In this document: one piece after another, positions 1 through 9,882 of the stretch
How the letters are laid out: each line of letters starts with the position of its first letter
How positions within the stretch are numbered: the stretch's first letter is position 1
Assembly (NCBI RefSeq): GCF_011386835.1
Contig: NC_088792.1
Span: forward strand, 41,034,882-41,098,881
Length of the DNA: 64,000 bases
Reading direction: 5' to 3'
Source of the DNA: Chrysemys picta bellii
Lineage: Eukaryota; Chordata; Testudines; Emydidae
Position numbers and translations under genes: made by a program
The notes under the pieces: generated by a model
What the model was told of the DNA's origin: nothing
The model's database searches: none
Seen by the model: the letters and a program-made list of their open reading frames with translations, nothing else

Positions 1-477
1 CCAAAGGCTCCAGTTAGTTTCTTTGATGCATTTAAAATGACCAACAAGTGATCCAAAACATGCCTCAAATCAATTAAAAAAAGAAATAAGGTGCAAGCAA
101 AAAAACAACAACTCTCAAACAAAAAACACCTTTAAACTCTGGGAGGAGGTGTGCAGTGAGTGAGAATCCTGCAACATATCTTCACAGAAGCAGAATTACA
201 GATAAATAATTGCCTTTTATCTAAAGATAGCATCTGTGAAGGAATCTCACTCTTGGAGAGTAAGATGAAGCTTGAGGTCTGTCCCAAAGAAAAGAAGAGT
301 AAATTTGTGATATGCAGCAGTAAAAATCAATAATTTCAGAGCAAGGATCAGGACTTTATATATATTAGCAAAGCACCTAGCACAATGAGACCTTGATCAT
401 GATTGGAGTTTTTATATATTCCTGCAATACAAACATGAAATTAACAACAATACTGGGCTATCACCATGCTAGGTGTA
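1..477. other. Intronic sequence, nothing recognised
   Basis: AT-rich sequence within the CACNB2 intron. It has short A-runs (around 77-127) but no repeat family or coding signal that I recognise. Confidence 0.5.
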
Positions 478-834
478 GCTGTTAGTATGGTGACTGTATT
501 TTCAAAATGCAAAACCGGGATACATGCAGGAGCCCTGCATCCCTCCCCCTGCTCCTCCTCTTCCCCGCCAGACCCTGGCCAGGCCAGAAGCCAGAGCCGG
601 GCAGTGCTAAAAGCTGCCCAGAGAGCCCAGCCCACTGTGAGGAGCCCTTGACTCTACACTAGGGTTGCCAACTTTCTACTCGCTCAAAACTGAACACCCT
701 TGCCCTGCTCCTGCCCCTAATCCACCCCCACACTCACTCCATCCCCCGCTCCTTTTCCAAGGCCCCACCCCTGCTCACTCCATCCCTCCTCCCTCTATCG
801 CTTGCTCTCCCCACCCTCACTCACTCGCGCATTT

Positions 835-1540
835 TCACCGGGCTGGCTCAGGGGGCTGGGATGTGGGAGGGGGTGAAGGCTCTGGCTGGGGGTGCGGGCT
901 CTGGGGTAGGGCCAGAAATGAGGAGTTCAGAGTGTGGGAGGGGGCTCCAGGCTGAGGCAGTGGATTGGGATGCGAGAGGGGGTGAGGACTCCGGCTGGGG
1001 GTGTGGGCTTTGGGGCGGGGCCAGGGATGAGGGGGTTTGGGGTGTAGAAGGGTGCTCCGTGCTGGGAAGTGGAGCTGATGGGTTTGGAGTATGGGAGGAG
1101 GCTCCAGGCTGAGGCAGGGGGTTGGGGTGTGGGAGGAGGTATGGGATCTGGGCTGAGGGTATAGGTTCCAGGGTGGGGCCAGAAATGAGGGGTTCAGGGT
1201 GTGGGAGGGGGCTCCAGGCTGGGGCATGGGGATGGGGTACAGGACGTGAGGGTTCTGATGTGGGGCTGGAGATGAGGGATTAGGGATGCAAGATGGGGCT
1301 CCGGGCTGGGGCTGAGAGGTTTGGAGTGCAGGACGGGCTCTGGGCTGGTGCAGAGGGTTGGGGCGTGGGGGGTGTGAGGGCTCTGGCTAGGTGTGCAGAT
1401 TCTGCGGTGGCACTGGGGATGAGGAGTTTGGGGTCTAAGAGGGGGCTCTGGGCTGGGGCTGAGTGGTTCGGAGGGCAGGAGGGGGATTGGGGCTGGGGCA
1501 GGAGGTTGGGATGTGGGGCGGGGGCAGCTCTAGGAAGCAG
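835..1540. repeat. G-rich degenerate minisatellite-like array
   Basis: Several imperfect copies of a unit of roughly 90-115 bp contain GGCTCCAGGCTGAGGCAG, GGGTGTGGGAG and GGGGCCAG(G/A)(G/A)ATGAGG. They lie within the nested hAT-like element. Copy number and period are only approximate by eye. Confidence 0.55.
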
Positions 1541-1618
1541 CGGCATGTCCGCCCTCCAGCTCCTATGCGGAGGTGCGGCCAGACGGCTCTGCACGCTACC
1601 CCGTTTGCAGGCGCCACT

Positions 1619-1665
1619 CCTGCAGCTCCCATTGGCCATGGTTCCTGGCCAATGGGAGCTGCAGG
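1619..1665. repeat. Perfect palindrome with 20-bp arms
   Basis: The left arm 1619-1638 (CCTGCAGCTCCCATTGGCCA) is the exact reverse complement of 1646-1665, with a 7-base loop TGGTTCC. Each arm contains an ATTGG/CCAAT box. Confidence 0.9.
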
Positions 1666-2534
1666 GGCGGCGTTTGGGGTGGGGACAGCCTGCATAGCTC
1701 CCTAGCTGCTCTTATGTGTAGGACCCGGAGTGGGTATATACTGGCTGCTTCCAGGGAGCCGCGTGGCACGGAGGCTAGCAGGGAGCCTGCCAGCCCTGCT
1801 GCGCGGTGCCACCAACCAGACAGTCAGCGGCCCAGATAGTATCGCCAGGATCCCTTTTCAACTAGGTGTTCCAGTCGAAAACCGGACACCTGGTCACCCT
1901 ACCCTACACCTGCCCTGGACGGGGTGCTGGGGTGCCCAATAACAGCCCCTGGCCGTGTCTCTGTCCCCCAGGGTGTGCCGCCCAGGGCAGATGGAAGGTC
2001 CGTGGCTCCCCACAATGATCTGGGCTCCCTGGGCGACTCTTACTAATGCTCAGCTCTGGCTTGGCCAGGGGTGGGGTGTCAAGGGAAAGAAGAGGAGCGG
2101 GGGAGTGGCCTTGTGGCGAGGGGAGACTAAGGCCCACCTCAGCCCTCCCCACTGGAAAGAGGCTGGCGCCACCCTGAGCCTCAGGCAAGCACAAAGCAGT
2201 GCCACAGGGAATCCGGGACAAATGCTGTCCTGCAGTCATTCAACCTAGGATCAGGACTTAAATGTACATTTTGGGACTGTCCCACCCAAATATGGACAGG
2301 TGGTCACCCTAGCTGTTAGGCATGAGGCTGAAGGATGTGAGCCAAACTACAAAGAAATGACAATATGCCACTACACAGACCTCAGCAGCAAAATTTATAT
2401 CCATATTAAGATTGATAGGACATATTAATTTAGAATAAAAAAGGATTACAGGGATGTTGTAATTATTCCCTAAATAAGCATTTTAAACCCAGGAAATTAA
2501 GAGTAAAGGATACATTAAAAAAAAAATCTACATA

Positions 2535-2734
2535 TACACCTCTACCTCGATATAACGCTACCCGATATAACACGAATTCGGATATAACGCAGTAAAACAG
2601 TGCTCCGAGGGGGTGGGGGGCAGGGCTGCACACTCTTGTGGATCAAAGCAAGTTCAATATAACCCGGTTTCACCTATAACGCGGTAAGATTTTTTTGGCT
2701 CCCGATGACAGCATTATATCGAGGTAGAGGTGTA
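2535..2734. mobile_element. Tigger/pogo-like MITE
   Basis: Inverted ends CACCTCTACCTCGATATAAC (left) and TATATCGAGGTAGAGGTG (right) are each bounded by TA, as expected for the mariner/pogo superfamily. It is about 200 bp and non-coding. Inner CGATATAAC and GAATTCGGATATAACGC motifs recur. A second copy lies at 60701-60915. Confidence 0.85.
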
Positions 2735-4138
2735 CCAAGATATGGAAATCAAGTCAGTGCGCCCAAACAGCCTTAACTCTATAGTGACCTCATTCAGTAA
2801 TCATATGATTAAGGAATGTCAGTATTTGTGGTTCCAGATTAGATTGATTTTTAAACACGTTAGAATATTTCATTTCCCCCCCTCATGGTGTCATTACTAC
2901 CAGGCAGCCATTTAAAAATAATACAATTCTTTGTGAGTTTCTCTGAAGTAGTTCATTATTATTCAGTGCCTACTGTAATTTTTTTGGAAAATGCACTGAA
3001 TTCTTCAGACATAACAAAGTTGTTGCAAAAGTCAACACAACTTAGTTTTAACTATGCTAAAACCACTAGTACATCCATACTAATTTATTTTGTATTGCAA
3101 TAGCTCCTGAGGCCCCAGTCTTGTATCAGTAACCCTTTCTGCAAGACTTGTGCTTGGATTAAACAAACAGTAGGGAGGACAAGAGAACAGTGAAACAATC
3201 ATGCTTAGCATAATAAGCAGCAGTTTCAGCTCAACAAACTGCCTAGCCTGATTCACACTCTTCCAGAATAGCAGGGTACTTGGATTCAAGGATTTGGTTT
3301 GGCCCATTATAGAAATAGATCTGGTCTTAATCTTATGCTGCCATTTAATACGCACACGTTTCACTGCTGTTCAATTCAGTATAACTGGGTCTATAGATTC
3401 ACAACAAGCTTGATGTCACGACATCCCCGTGGAGGCCACTGAAAGGCCCGAAACATGGCAGCAATTGTGGCTATCTAAGTATCCACATCTTTCGAGCATC
3501 CTCTAGCACGGTCTATGATGAAGATACTCAAAGCCAAACCCAGCAGCCACCTCCATCGGCACTGGTTTGATCGCTTTCTAGGTACAGATGTTATTAGGAC
3601 AGAAGACCAACAAATTCCGAGTCTTGATTACCAAGGAATGCCACAATGTGGTTGGCAAACACATGGTTGCCAAAAGCTTCAGTGACATGATAATATTGAC
3701 AATGCTGGACATAAACTGAATATCCAGCCAGACTACCACAGGGACCTAGCTAGGCACTGATCCAGGTGGTGCTCAATCTGCAATGAGGCTACAGCCCTTT
3801 GGGATGATGATTAGAGAAACAGAGATCGGCCAGAGGGTTTGGTTCTGGAGTCAAACTGCTAAGTTTTGTGGTGTTTGAACCAAGGGACTTGCTTTGGGTC
3901 CACCTCTATTTTTTTACTATGTACTTCCAAAAATAGGGAAAAATGCTAATCATTCCGAGCCATTCATATTTCTGGTTAATGGAACTTTGTAGGGTAACAG
4001 GATAGCTCAGAGGACTGTTGGTATCAATTTAGAGTAGACGTAGGCTGGTAATGACCAGAAAGCATCACCATCTGATGGTTGCTCATAAGTGTATATGTTA
4101 CAGTTGCCAGTGAGATGATGTCCACATTATAGCAAACA
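2735..4138. other. Intronic sequence, nothing recognised
   Basis: AT-rich up to about 3400. From 3410 to 3860 the composition is more balanced and could be a decayed repeat, but I recognise no protein or terminal motif. Confidence 0.4.
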
Positions 4139-4667
4139 TAGAATCATAGAACATTAGGGTTGGAAGAGACCTCAGGAGGTCATCTAGTCCAACCTCCTGC
4201 TCAAAGCAGGACCAACCTCAACTAAATCATCCCAGCCAGGGCTTTGTCAAGCTGGGCCTTAAAAACCCCTAAGGATGGAGATTCCATCACCTCCCTAGGT
4301 AACCCATTCCAGTGCTTCTCACCACCCTCCTAGTGAAATAGTGTTTCTTAATATCCAACCTAGACCTCCCCCACTGCAACTTGAGACATTTGCTCCTCAT
4401 TCTGTCATCTGCCACCACTGAGAACAGCAGAGCTCCAGCCTCTTTGGAACCCCCCTTCAGGTAGTTGAAGGCTGCTATCAAATCCCCCCTCACTCTTCTC
4501 TACTACAGACTAAACAAGCCCAGTTCCCTCAGCCTCTCCTCGTAAGTCATGTGCCCCAGCTTGATACTAGCTGCCAACTAGATATCAAGCCATTGATCAC
4601 TACCTGTTGAGCCCGACAATCTAGCCAGCTTTCTATCCACCTTACAGTCCATTCATCCAATCCATAC
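4139..4667 (-). mobile_element. CR1 LINE 3' end, segment 1
   Basis: Antisense CR1 3' sequence beginning ATAGAATCATAG, then GGTTGGAAGAGACCTCAGGAGGTCATCTAGTCCAACC and on into the end of ORF2. Reverse-strand frames show CR1 C-terminal blocks. The copy is sense with CACNB2. It is interrupted at 4668 by a solo LTR and resumes at about 6224, where the next CR1 words (CTTGCTGGCAAGAAAACTGTGGGAGACC) appear. Confidence 0.85.
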
Positions 4668-5140
4668 TGTAACAGGTTGGACCACAGAACCCCCCTTGGG
4701 AATGGCCAACTGATGTGCCAAGACTACGTCCGCTCCTGCTTTCCTGCCCTGCCAGCTCGGGACTCCAGCACCCTATCTTGTTGAGCCAGACACACCTGTC
4801 TGGTCCAACACAGACCCGGGATCTGAATTGCCCCACAGCTGCAGGCTTAACCTGAAAGCAGCTTACAGAAGTGTTCTCGTCTTTAACACTCAGATGTCCA
4901 ACTCCCAATGGGGTCTAAAACCCAAATAAATCCCTGTTTAATGCTTATACAGGGTAAACTCATAAATTGCTCGCCCTCTATAACACTGATCAAGAGATAT
5001 GCACAACTCTTTGCTCCCCCCCTCCCCAGGTATTAATACATACTGTGGGTTAATTAATAAGTAAAAAGTATCAGAGGGGAGCCGTGTTAGTCTGGATCTG
5101 TAAAAAGCGAGAAAGAGTCCTGTGGCACCTTATAGACTGA

Positions 5141-5326
5141 GGCTAGGTCTACACCACCAGCGGAGGTGGGAGTAAGCGCCGCCGACAGAAAGCCGCAGAA
5201 GTCGATTTTGCCGCCGTCCTCACAGCGGGGTAAGTCGGCTGCGATACGTCGAATTCAGCTACGCTATTCACATAGCTGAATTTGCGTATCTTAAATCGAC
5301 TCCCCCCTGTAGTGTTGATGTACCCT
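5141..5326. mobile_element. MITE within the composite
   Basis: It starts AGGCTAGGTCTACACCA and ends AGTGTTGATGTACCCT. These are imperfect inverted ends of the AGG(C)...TCTACAC type seen in turtle Harbinger-like MITEs. The interior contains palindromic words such as GAATTCAGCTACGC / GCTGAATTTGCGTAT. Confidence 0.5.
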
Positions 5327-5335
5327 GAGTGTGAT

Positions 5336-5418
5336 AGTTGGGAATTAGTCCTGCTTTGAGCAGGGGGTTGGACTAGATGACCTCCTGAGGTCCCTTCCAA
5401 CCCTGATATTCTATGCTT
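5336..5418 (+). mobile_element. SINE/CR1 3' tail fragment
   Basis: The sequence GTCCTGCTTTGAGCAGGGGG, TTGGACTAGATGACCTCCTG and CCCTTCCAACCCTGATATTC matches, in plus orientation, the tail shared by CR1 and the turtle tRNA-SINE at 50665-50849. No tRNA-like head is present. Confidence 0.7.
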
Positions 5419-6223
5419 CTAGGATAAGGTGCCACAGGACTCTTTCTCGCTAAGTAAAAAGTGATTTTATTAAATACAGAAAGCAGGATTTAAGTGGTTT
5501 CAAGTAATAACAGACAGAACAAAGTGAATTACCAAGCAAAATAAAATAGCACACGCAAATCTAAGCCTAATACAGTAATACAATTGAGTACAGATAATAT
5601 CTCACCATGAAAGATGTTTCAATACGTTACTTTCACAGACTAGATGCCTTCCTAGTGTGGGCACAATCCTTTCCCCAGTTCAGCCCTTGTTCCAGCTCAG
5701 GTGATAGCTAGGGGATTCCTCATGATGGCTCTCCTCTTTGTTCTGTTCCACCCCTTTATATATCTTTTTGCATGAGGTGGGAATCCTTTGTTCCTCTGGG
5801 TTCCCATCCCCCCCACCCTCCTTCTCAATGGAAAAACACCAGGTTAAAGATAGATTCCAGTTCAGGTGACATGATCACATGTCACTGTAAGACTTCATTG
5901 CCCACTTGCCAGCACACACATATACAGGAAAACTTACAGCTAAAATAGAGCCATCTGCAGTCAATTGTCCTGGTTAATGGGAGTAGTCAAGATTCCAAAC
6001 CACCATTAATGGCCCATACTTTGCATAATTACAATAGGCCATCAGAGTTATATTTCATATTTCTAGTTTCAGATACAAGAGTGGAACATTTATACAAATA
6101 GGATGATCACACTCAGTAGATTATAAGCTTTGTAATGATACCTTACAAGAGACCTTTTGCATGAAGCATATTCCAGTTATATTAGCATATTTTCATAAAA
6201 TCATATAGAGTGCAACATCATAC

Positions 6224-6262
6224 ATACTTTTTAAACTTGCTGGCAAGAAAACTGTGGGAGAC
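6224..6262 (-). mobile_element. CR1 LINE, segment 2 (continues across the LTR)
   Basis: TACTTTTTAAACTTGCTGGC, then AAGAAAACTGTGGGAGACC, continues the antisense CR1 ORF2 text that stops at 4667. This shows that the LTR inserted into this CR1. Confidence 0.7.
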
Positions 6263-6562
6263 CCCACCACAGTTAGCCTCCTTGTTGGTATCCTGAGCAG
6301 AGAGGCCATAAACTAAACAGTCATGGAAACTGAACTGACATTTTATTAAACCTAGCTGTTGTTTTCCCATGATTGAGGCACATTGGTAAGATGGAATAGG
6401 GAAGCTTCCATTGCTATATCTTTTCAGTCATTTAATAGCAGTTTCTAGTCTCCTTTGCAATAGCATCAACTTTACATATACATTAACAAAGACCATTTCT
6501 TGCAACAAGTTAACTCCTCATCTGTTCTATCTTGTATTTAGCTGTGACACTCTGGGTACCTT

Positions 6563-6703
6563 TCCCAGACCCAAAGAGTTCCGTGCAAGCTTGAAAGCTT
6601 CTCTCTTTCACCAACAGAAGTTCGTCCAATAAAAAGATATTATTTCATCCGCCTTGTCTCTATAATATTCTGAAACCAACACAGCTACAAAAACACTGCA
6701 TAC
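6563..6703 (+). mobile_element. Penelope-like (second family) 3' tail
   Basis: It contains CACCAACAGAAGTTCGTCCA, AATAAAAAGATATTATTTCA and GCCTTGTCTCTATAATATTC followed by ACACAGCTACAAAAACACTGCATACAA. The same tail is at 9795-9882 and, inverted, at 13622-13714 and 58320-58399. The assignment to Penelope-like elements is from memory of turtle repeats and from its analogy to the GTTAGTCTCTAAGGTGCC tail. Confidence 0.5.
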
Positions 6704-8289
6704 AACAATGTGAAAACAGAGTCAAAAGTGTTGGTTTACATTCAGCTCAGGAGGCAGCAAGGATTGAAATAGCTTTAGTGACGCACACAAAGCAGCCTCA
6801 TACTAGCAGGGTCTGTTTTTTATTAGAGTATAATACCATCAGCCAATACTCATCTGCAGCAGCGGTCTATTTGTAATAAGTATGCCAAAAAGGTGTGTCT
6901 TCCTATATCAATTATTTGGGGAATTAACAGAAACTATTTGAAACAGCAAGGTTGAAGAATAGAGGTCTCCTTTGAAGTCTCTTTGTGCTTACTGAAAACA
7001 TGCTTATTCTAGCAGCAAAAAACCAGCAGATGAAAGCTGTCATCTGTAACAAAAATAATCTGCTGGGATTTCAAGTTCACTTTTCAATGTCACAAGTGAG
7101 GACATTTTATGCTTATGAGATAGCAGTTCACTGGTTCATAACTTTTTTTTTGGCTAAGAATGATGTTCACACACAAAAAAGATTTACAATAACATATTTT
7201 TAGATTTTTCATGGGGAGAAAATTCTGAAAAAAGGACATAAATCCAAACCACAAACATAATTCAGGGAAGCTTTTATTTAAATTTAAAAAAAGAGGGCAG
7301 TAGTTTATCTGTGATTATAAATGAGGATAAGATTATCAACACAATGAAAAATGCTACAGTACAGTGTTATATGAATGTTTCTTAATTTCAACATGATGCC
7401 TATTGGGTTTATATGTGATTCCATATTTTCAATCCCCTTTTCCACTATATTTTCAGTAATTAACCCAGCCTGGTCTAGACAGCTGCTAGAGTCAAAGACT
7501 CATGTTCTTACAATTTTTCCACATTTTTCTAATATGTGATGCATTACTGTTAAGAAATAATAATGGAATAGCACAATGAGTTTTGTACTGCAAAACCTTT
7601 GCTTGGTAAAAGTTTTACATTTTGCTACAAGATCACTCTACCACTTTGCAGCTGTTATGTGAATATATATGTATATTTCAAAAGACAGATGTTAAATTAT
7701 CTCCTAATCCATAAGAGTGGCCAGTAAATGGCAGGTCATTTGAGAGAACACTAAATTCTAAACATAGGACAATGTATCTACTTCATTTTTCAATTGATGG
7801 CATTGTACAAGCTCAAATGAGACATCCTACAATCATAGTAGTACAATATTATTAATAATTATTGATTTATTTGTTTCTGGTATGTGAGGCACTTCCCAAA
7901 AGTGAAAGAAGATGTGGTCCCTGACCCAATTACATTTGTATTACACACACACTCACCAATTAAAAGAATGTTAAGGTTGCAAAGTCAAACACTCAAAAGT
8001 TAGGAAATGGCAATATTAAGATTTTCTGTGTAACCTTAATTTGGCTCCCTTTCTCATATGAATTATGATACAGTCATTAGTTACATAATCACATACAGGT
8101 TTTTCCACAGGATCCCTGCCTCATTCAGTGGTATTCACTTACTGAGCCATGTTTTGTTAAGACATACACACTTTGTCAATGGTTTTCAAAGATATTTGCT
8201 GACAGCAGAGGAATGGTGAGACTCAGCAACCTGTGTTTCCACTCCAGGTTCTAGAAGGAAGAGTTCTCTAATGGGCACAGGCTCTTCTG
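6704..8289. other. Intronic AT-rich sequence, nothing recognised
   Basis: Mostly AT-rich with homopolymer tracts. No repeat termini, tandem array or coding block was recognised. Confidence 0.45.
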
Positions 8290-8513
8290 CTTGTTCCCCC
8301 CAACCTTGACTCCTTCTGTCCCATCCTCACCAACATGTCCCTCTCCAGTCCATCATCCACCCCGGCTCCTGACTCAGTCCCGTTTTCCTTGCCGACCCAC
8401 TCCCAGTCTCCACTCCTCTCATCCCACGCCCAGTCTCCTCTGCTCAGCCTGTCCTAGTCTCCCCTCTGAGTCCAATTTCCCTATCTCCCAGCCTCTCTCC
8501 ACTTCTTTTAAAC
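8290..8513 (+). repeat. Pyrimidine-rich low-complexity stretch
   Basis: A C/T-rich tract with recurring CCCAGTCTCC and TCTCCCAG words. It adjoins the hAT-like terminus at 8514 and could be part of that element, but I could not define ends. Confidence 0.4.
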
Positions 8514-8700
8514 CAGGGGTTCTCAAACTGGGGGTTGCGACCCCCTGAGCTTATTACATGTGGGTTGCGAGTACATGCACGAAACAGAGAGCAACTGCTA
8601 TAAAATATATAATTTAAATGTAACATTTTAGAAAATTACACATACCTTTCTGTTACAATGTAGTGTATTTACTTCAGAAACTATTGTAAATCTATGATAG
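8514..8700 (+). mobile_element. hAT (Charlie-like) left end
   Basis: It starts CAGGGGTTCTCAAACTGGGG followed by GTTGCGACCCCCTGAG, the typical left terminus of a hAT family in amniotes. The right terminus was not found, so the end coordinate is nominal. Confidence 0.5.
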
Positions 8701-9067
8701 AGTGATCGTTGTTCCTAATATATATATAATTATCACCACTTTAAGGAAATTGGACTCTGGGGATTGTAATATTGTGCATGCAGGTTTGTTTCTTGAGACT
8801 ACAAAGGTGGGACTTAGACAACATTAGAGGGCTTGATTGTCCAGTAGCTGTAGAGCTGCATTAAACCACAGACCAATCAGAATACTGAGATCAGCACAAA
8901 AAAAAGGTAATTCATCATTTAACAGTCAGACACATAGATGGGGAAGTGCTGGGGGAGCCCTGTGGAGTTATAGCCATCCCAAAATTTGCCTTATCCCACC
9001 CATAGCCACCCCTCCAAGTGCAAAGGTCAAACATTATGCAGAAATAAAAGTGGCATAGTATGACATT

Positions 9068-9517
9068 GCCACACTTATTTTTGTAGTTCTGTGCTGCTGC
9101 TGCTGGAAGCGGCACTGTTTCAGAATTGGGTGTCTGGCCAGCAGCTGCCACTTCCCGGCTGCGCAGCTCTGAAGGCAGCGCTTGCTGCCAGCTGCTGGCC
9201 ACAGTGCTGCCTTCAGAGCTGAGAGGCTGTGAAAAGTGATATTAACGAACATACAAATATCACTTTCCACAGCCGACTTAGCATCCCAGTGCCACCCTTA
9301 TTTCTGTGCTGCTGCTGGTGGCAGCGCTGACTTCAGACCGTCCAGCTCTGAAACAGCGCCACCACCAGCAGCAGCAGAGCAGAAGTAAAGGTGGAGATGG
9401 GGCACTAACTCTGCTGTGAAAAGTGATATTTGTATGTTTGTTAATATCACTTTTGGTTTTTTCACACCCAGACTGACAAAAGTTTTACCGACAAAAGTGC
9501 TAGTGTAGACATAGCCT
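9068..9517. repeat. Multi-hairpin repeat region with a MITE-like end
   Basis: Several inverted repeats are stacked here. TGGCCAGCAGCTG (9135-9147) pairs with 9189-9201. The segment 9226-9273 (GTGAAAAGTGATATT... AATATCACTTTCCAC) is itself a hairpin and recurs inverted at about 9413-9455. The segments 9292-9340 and 9345-9394 pair through CTGCTGCTGGTGG words. The right edge TAGTGTAGACATAGCCTTA resembles MITE ends seen elsewhere (compare 29030-29051). Confidence 0.6.
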
Positions 9518-9520
9518 TAC

Positions 9521-9882
9521 TCAGAGTGTTACAGCTAAATACAAGATGGAACAGATTGTTTAGCATAAGTAGTTAACACATATTTCAAGAAAACATTCAA
9601 GGTAAAGTGGCCTATTAACACCCCTCCAGTCATAGGGAGGAAAGGAATACGGGGAGGGGGGAACCAGGCAGTGCTAGTGGGTTATAGATTGTTGTAATAA
9701 GCCATATATCCAGTGTCTCTATTCAGTCCAAGATTTTTAGTGTCTAATAAAATTATGAATTTAACTTCTTGGGCTCATCTTTGAAAGGATGGATCAACAG
9801 AAGTTGGTCTAATAAAAGATTACCTCACCCACTTTGTCTCTCTAATATCCTGGGACTGATACAGCTACAACAACACTGCATG
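9521..9882 (+). mobile_element. Penelope-like (second family) body and tail
   Basis: ACAGCTAAATACAAGATGGA, AGATTGTTTAGCATAAGTAG and ACACCCCTCCAGTCATAGGG are followed by the tail ACAGAAGTTGGTCTAATAAA ... CACTGCATGCCA. The body matches 13735-13960 closely (same words, same order). The central part of the element is missing, so the copy is internally deleted. Confidence 0.5.

Larger units (their letters stand above)
660..1901. mobile_element. hAT-like element nested inside the outer copy
   Basis: It begins TAGGGTTGCCAAC and ends CACCTGGTCACCCTA. The flanks CTCTACAC (652-659) and CCCTACAC (1902-1909) match at 7 of 8 positions. Much of 835-1540 is a G-rich degenerate tandem array on the + strand, with recurring GGGAGGGGGCTCCAGGCTG and GGGGTGTGGGAG units. 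The apparent open frames here are products of that repeat. A perfect 20-bp-arm palindrome lies at 1619-1665. Confidence 0.75.
486..2311. mobile_element. hAT-like non-autonomous element (outer copy)
   Basis: The termini are TATGGTGAC at the left and GGTCACCCTA at the right, which form an imperfect inverted pair. They are flanked by an exact 8-bp duplication, GCTGTTAG, at 478-485 and 2312-2319. An 8-bp duplication is the hAT hallmark. There is no transposase. A second element (660-1901) is nested inside. The part to the right of the nested copy includes the motif TGGACAGGTGGTCACCCTA. Confidence 0.7.
5070..5451. mobile_element. Penelope-tailed composite insertion
   Basis: It is flanked by an exact 11-bp duplication, AAGTAAAAAGT (5059-5069 and 5452-5462). 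The left end (5070-5140) is a Penelope-like 3' tail in minus orientation (AGCCGTGTTAGTCTGGATCT ... GTGGCACCTTATAGACT). The right end (about 5424-5451) is the same tail in plus orientation, shorter (AAGGTGCCACAGGACTCTTT). Between them lie a MITE (5141-5326) and a SINE/CR1 tail (5336-5418). Confidence 0.75.
4668..6217 (-). mobile_element. Solo LTR inserted in a CR1
   Basis: The insert starts TGTAACAGG and ends GTGCAACA (TG...CA) and is flanked by CCATAC (4662-4667) and TCATAC (6218-6223), 5 of 6 matching. Minus orientation is inferred from a TATATAAAGGGG motif on the minus strand near 5757 and an AATAAA on the minus strand near 5465. The LTR body is about 1.17 kb once the later insertion at 5070-5451 is removed. 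No internal retroviral genes are present. Confidence 0.65.

Noticed and set aside
835..1697. Open frames of 80-134 codons rich in Gly, Trp, Pro and Ser
   Set aside because: They are products of the G-rich tandem array; the translations repeat with the DNA unit.
3410..3860. A possible old processed pseudogene (balanced composition)
   Set aside because: No frame gives a recognisable protein and no poly(A) or duplication was seen.
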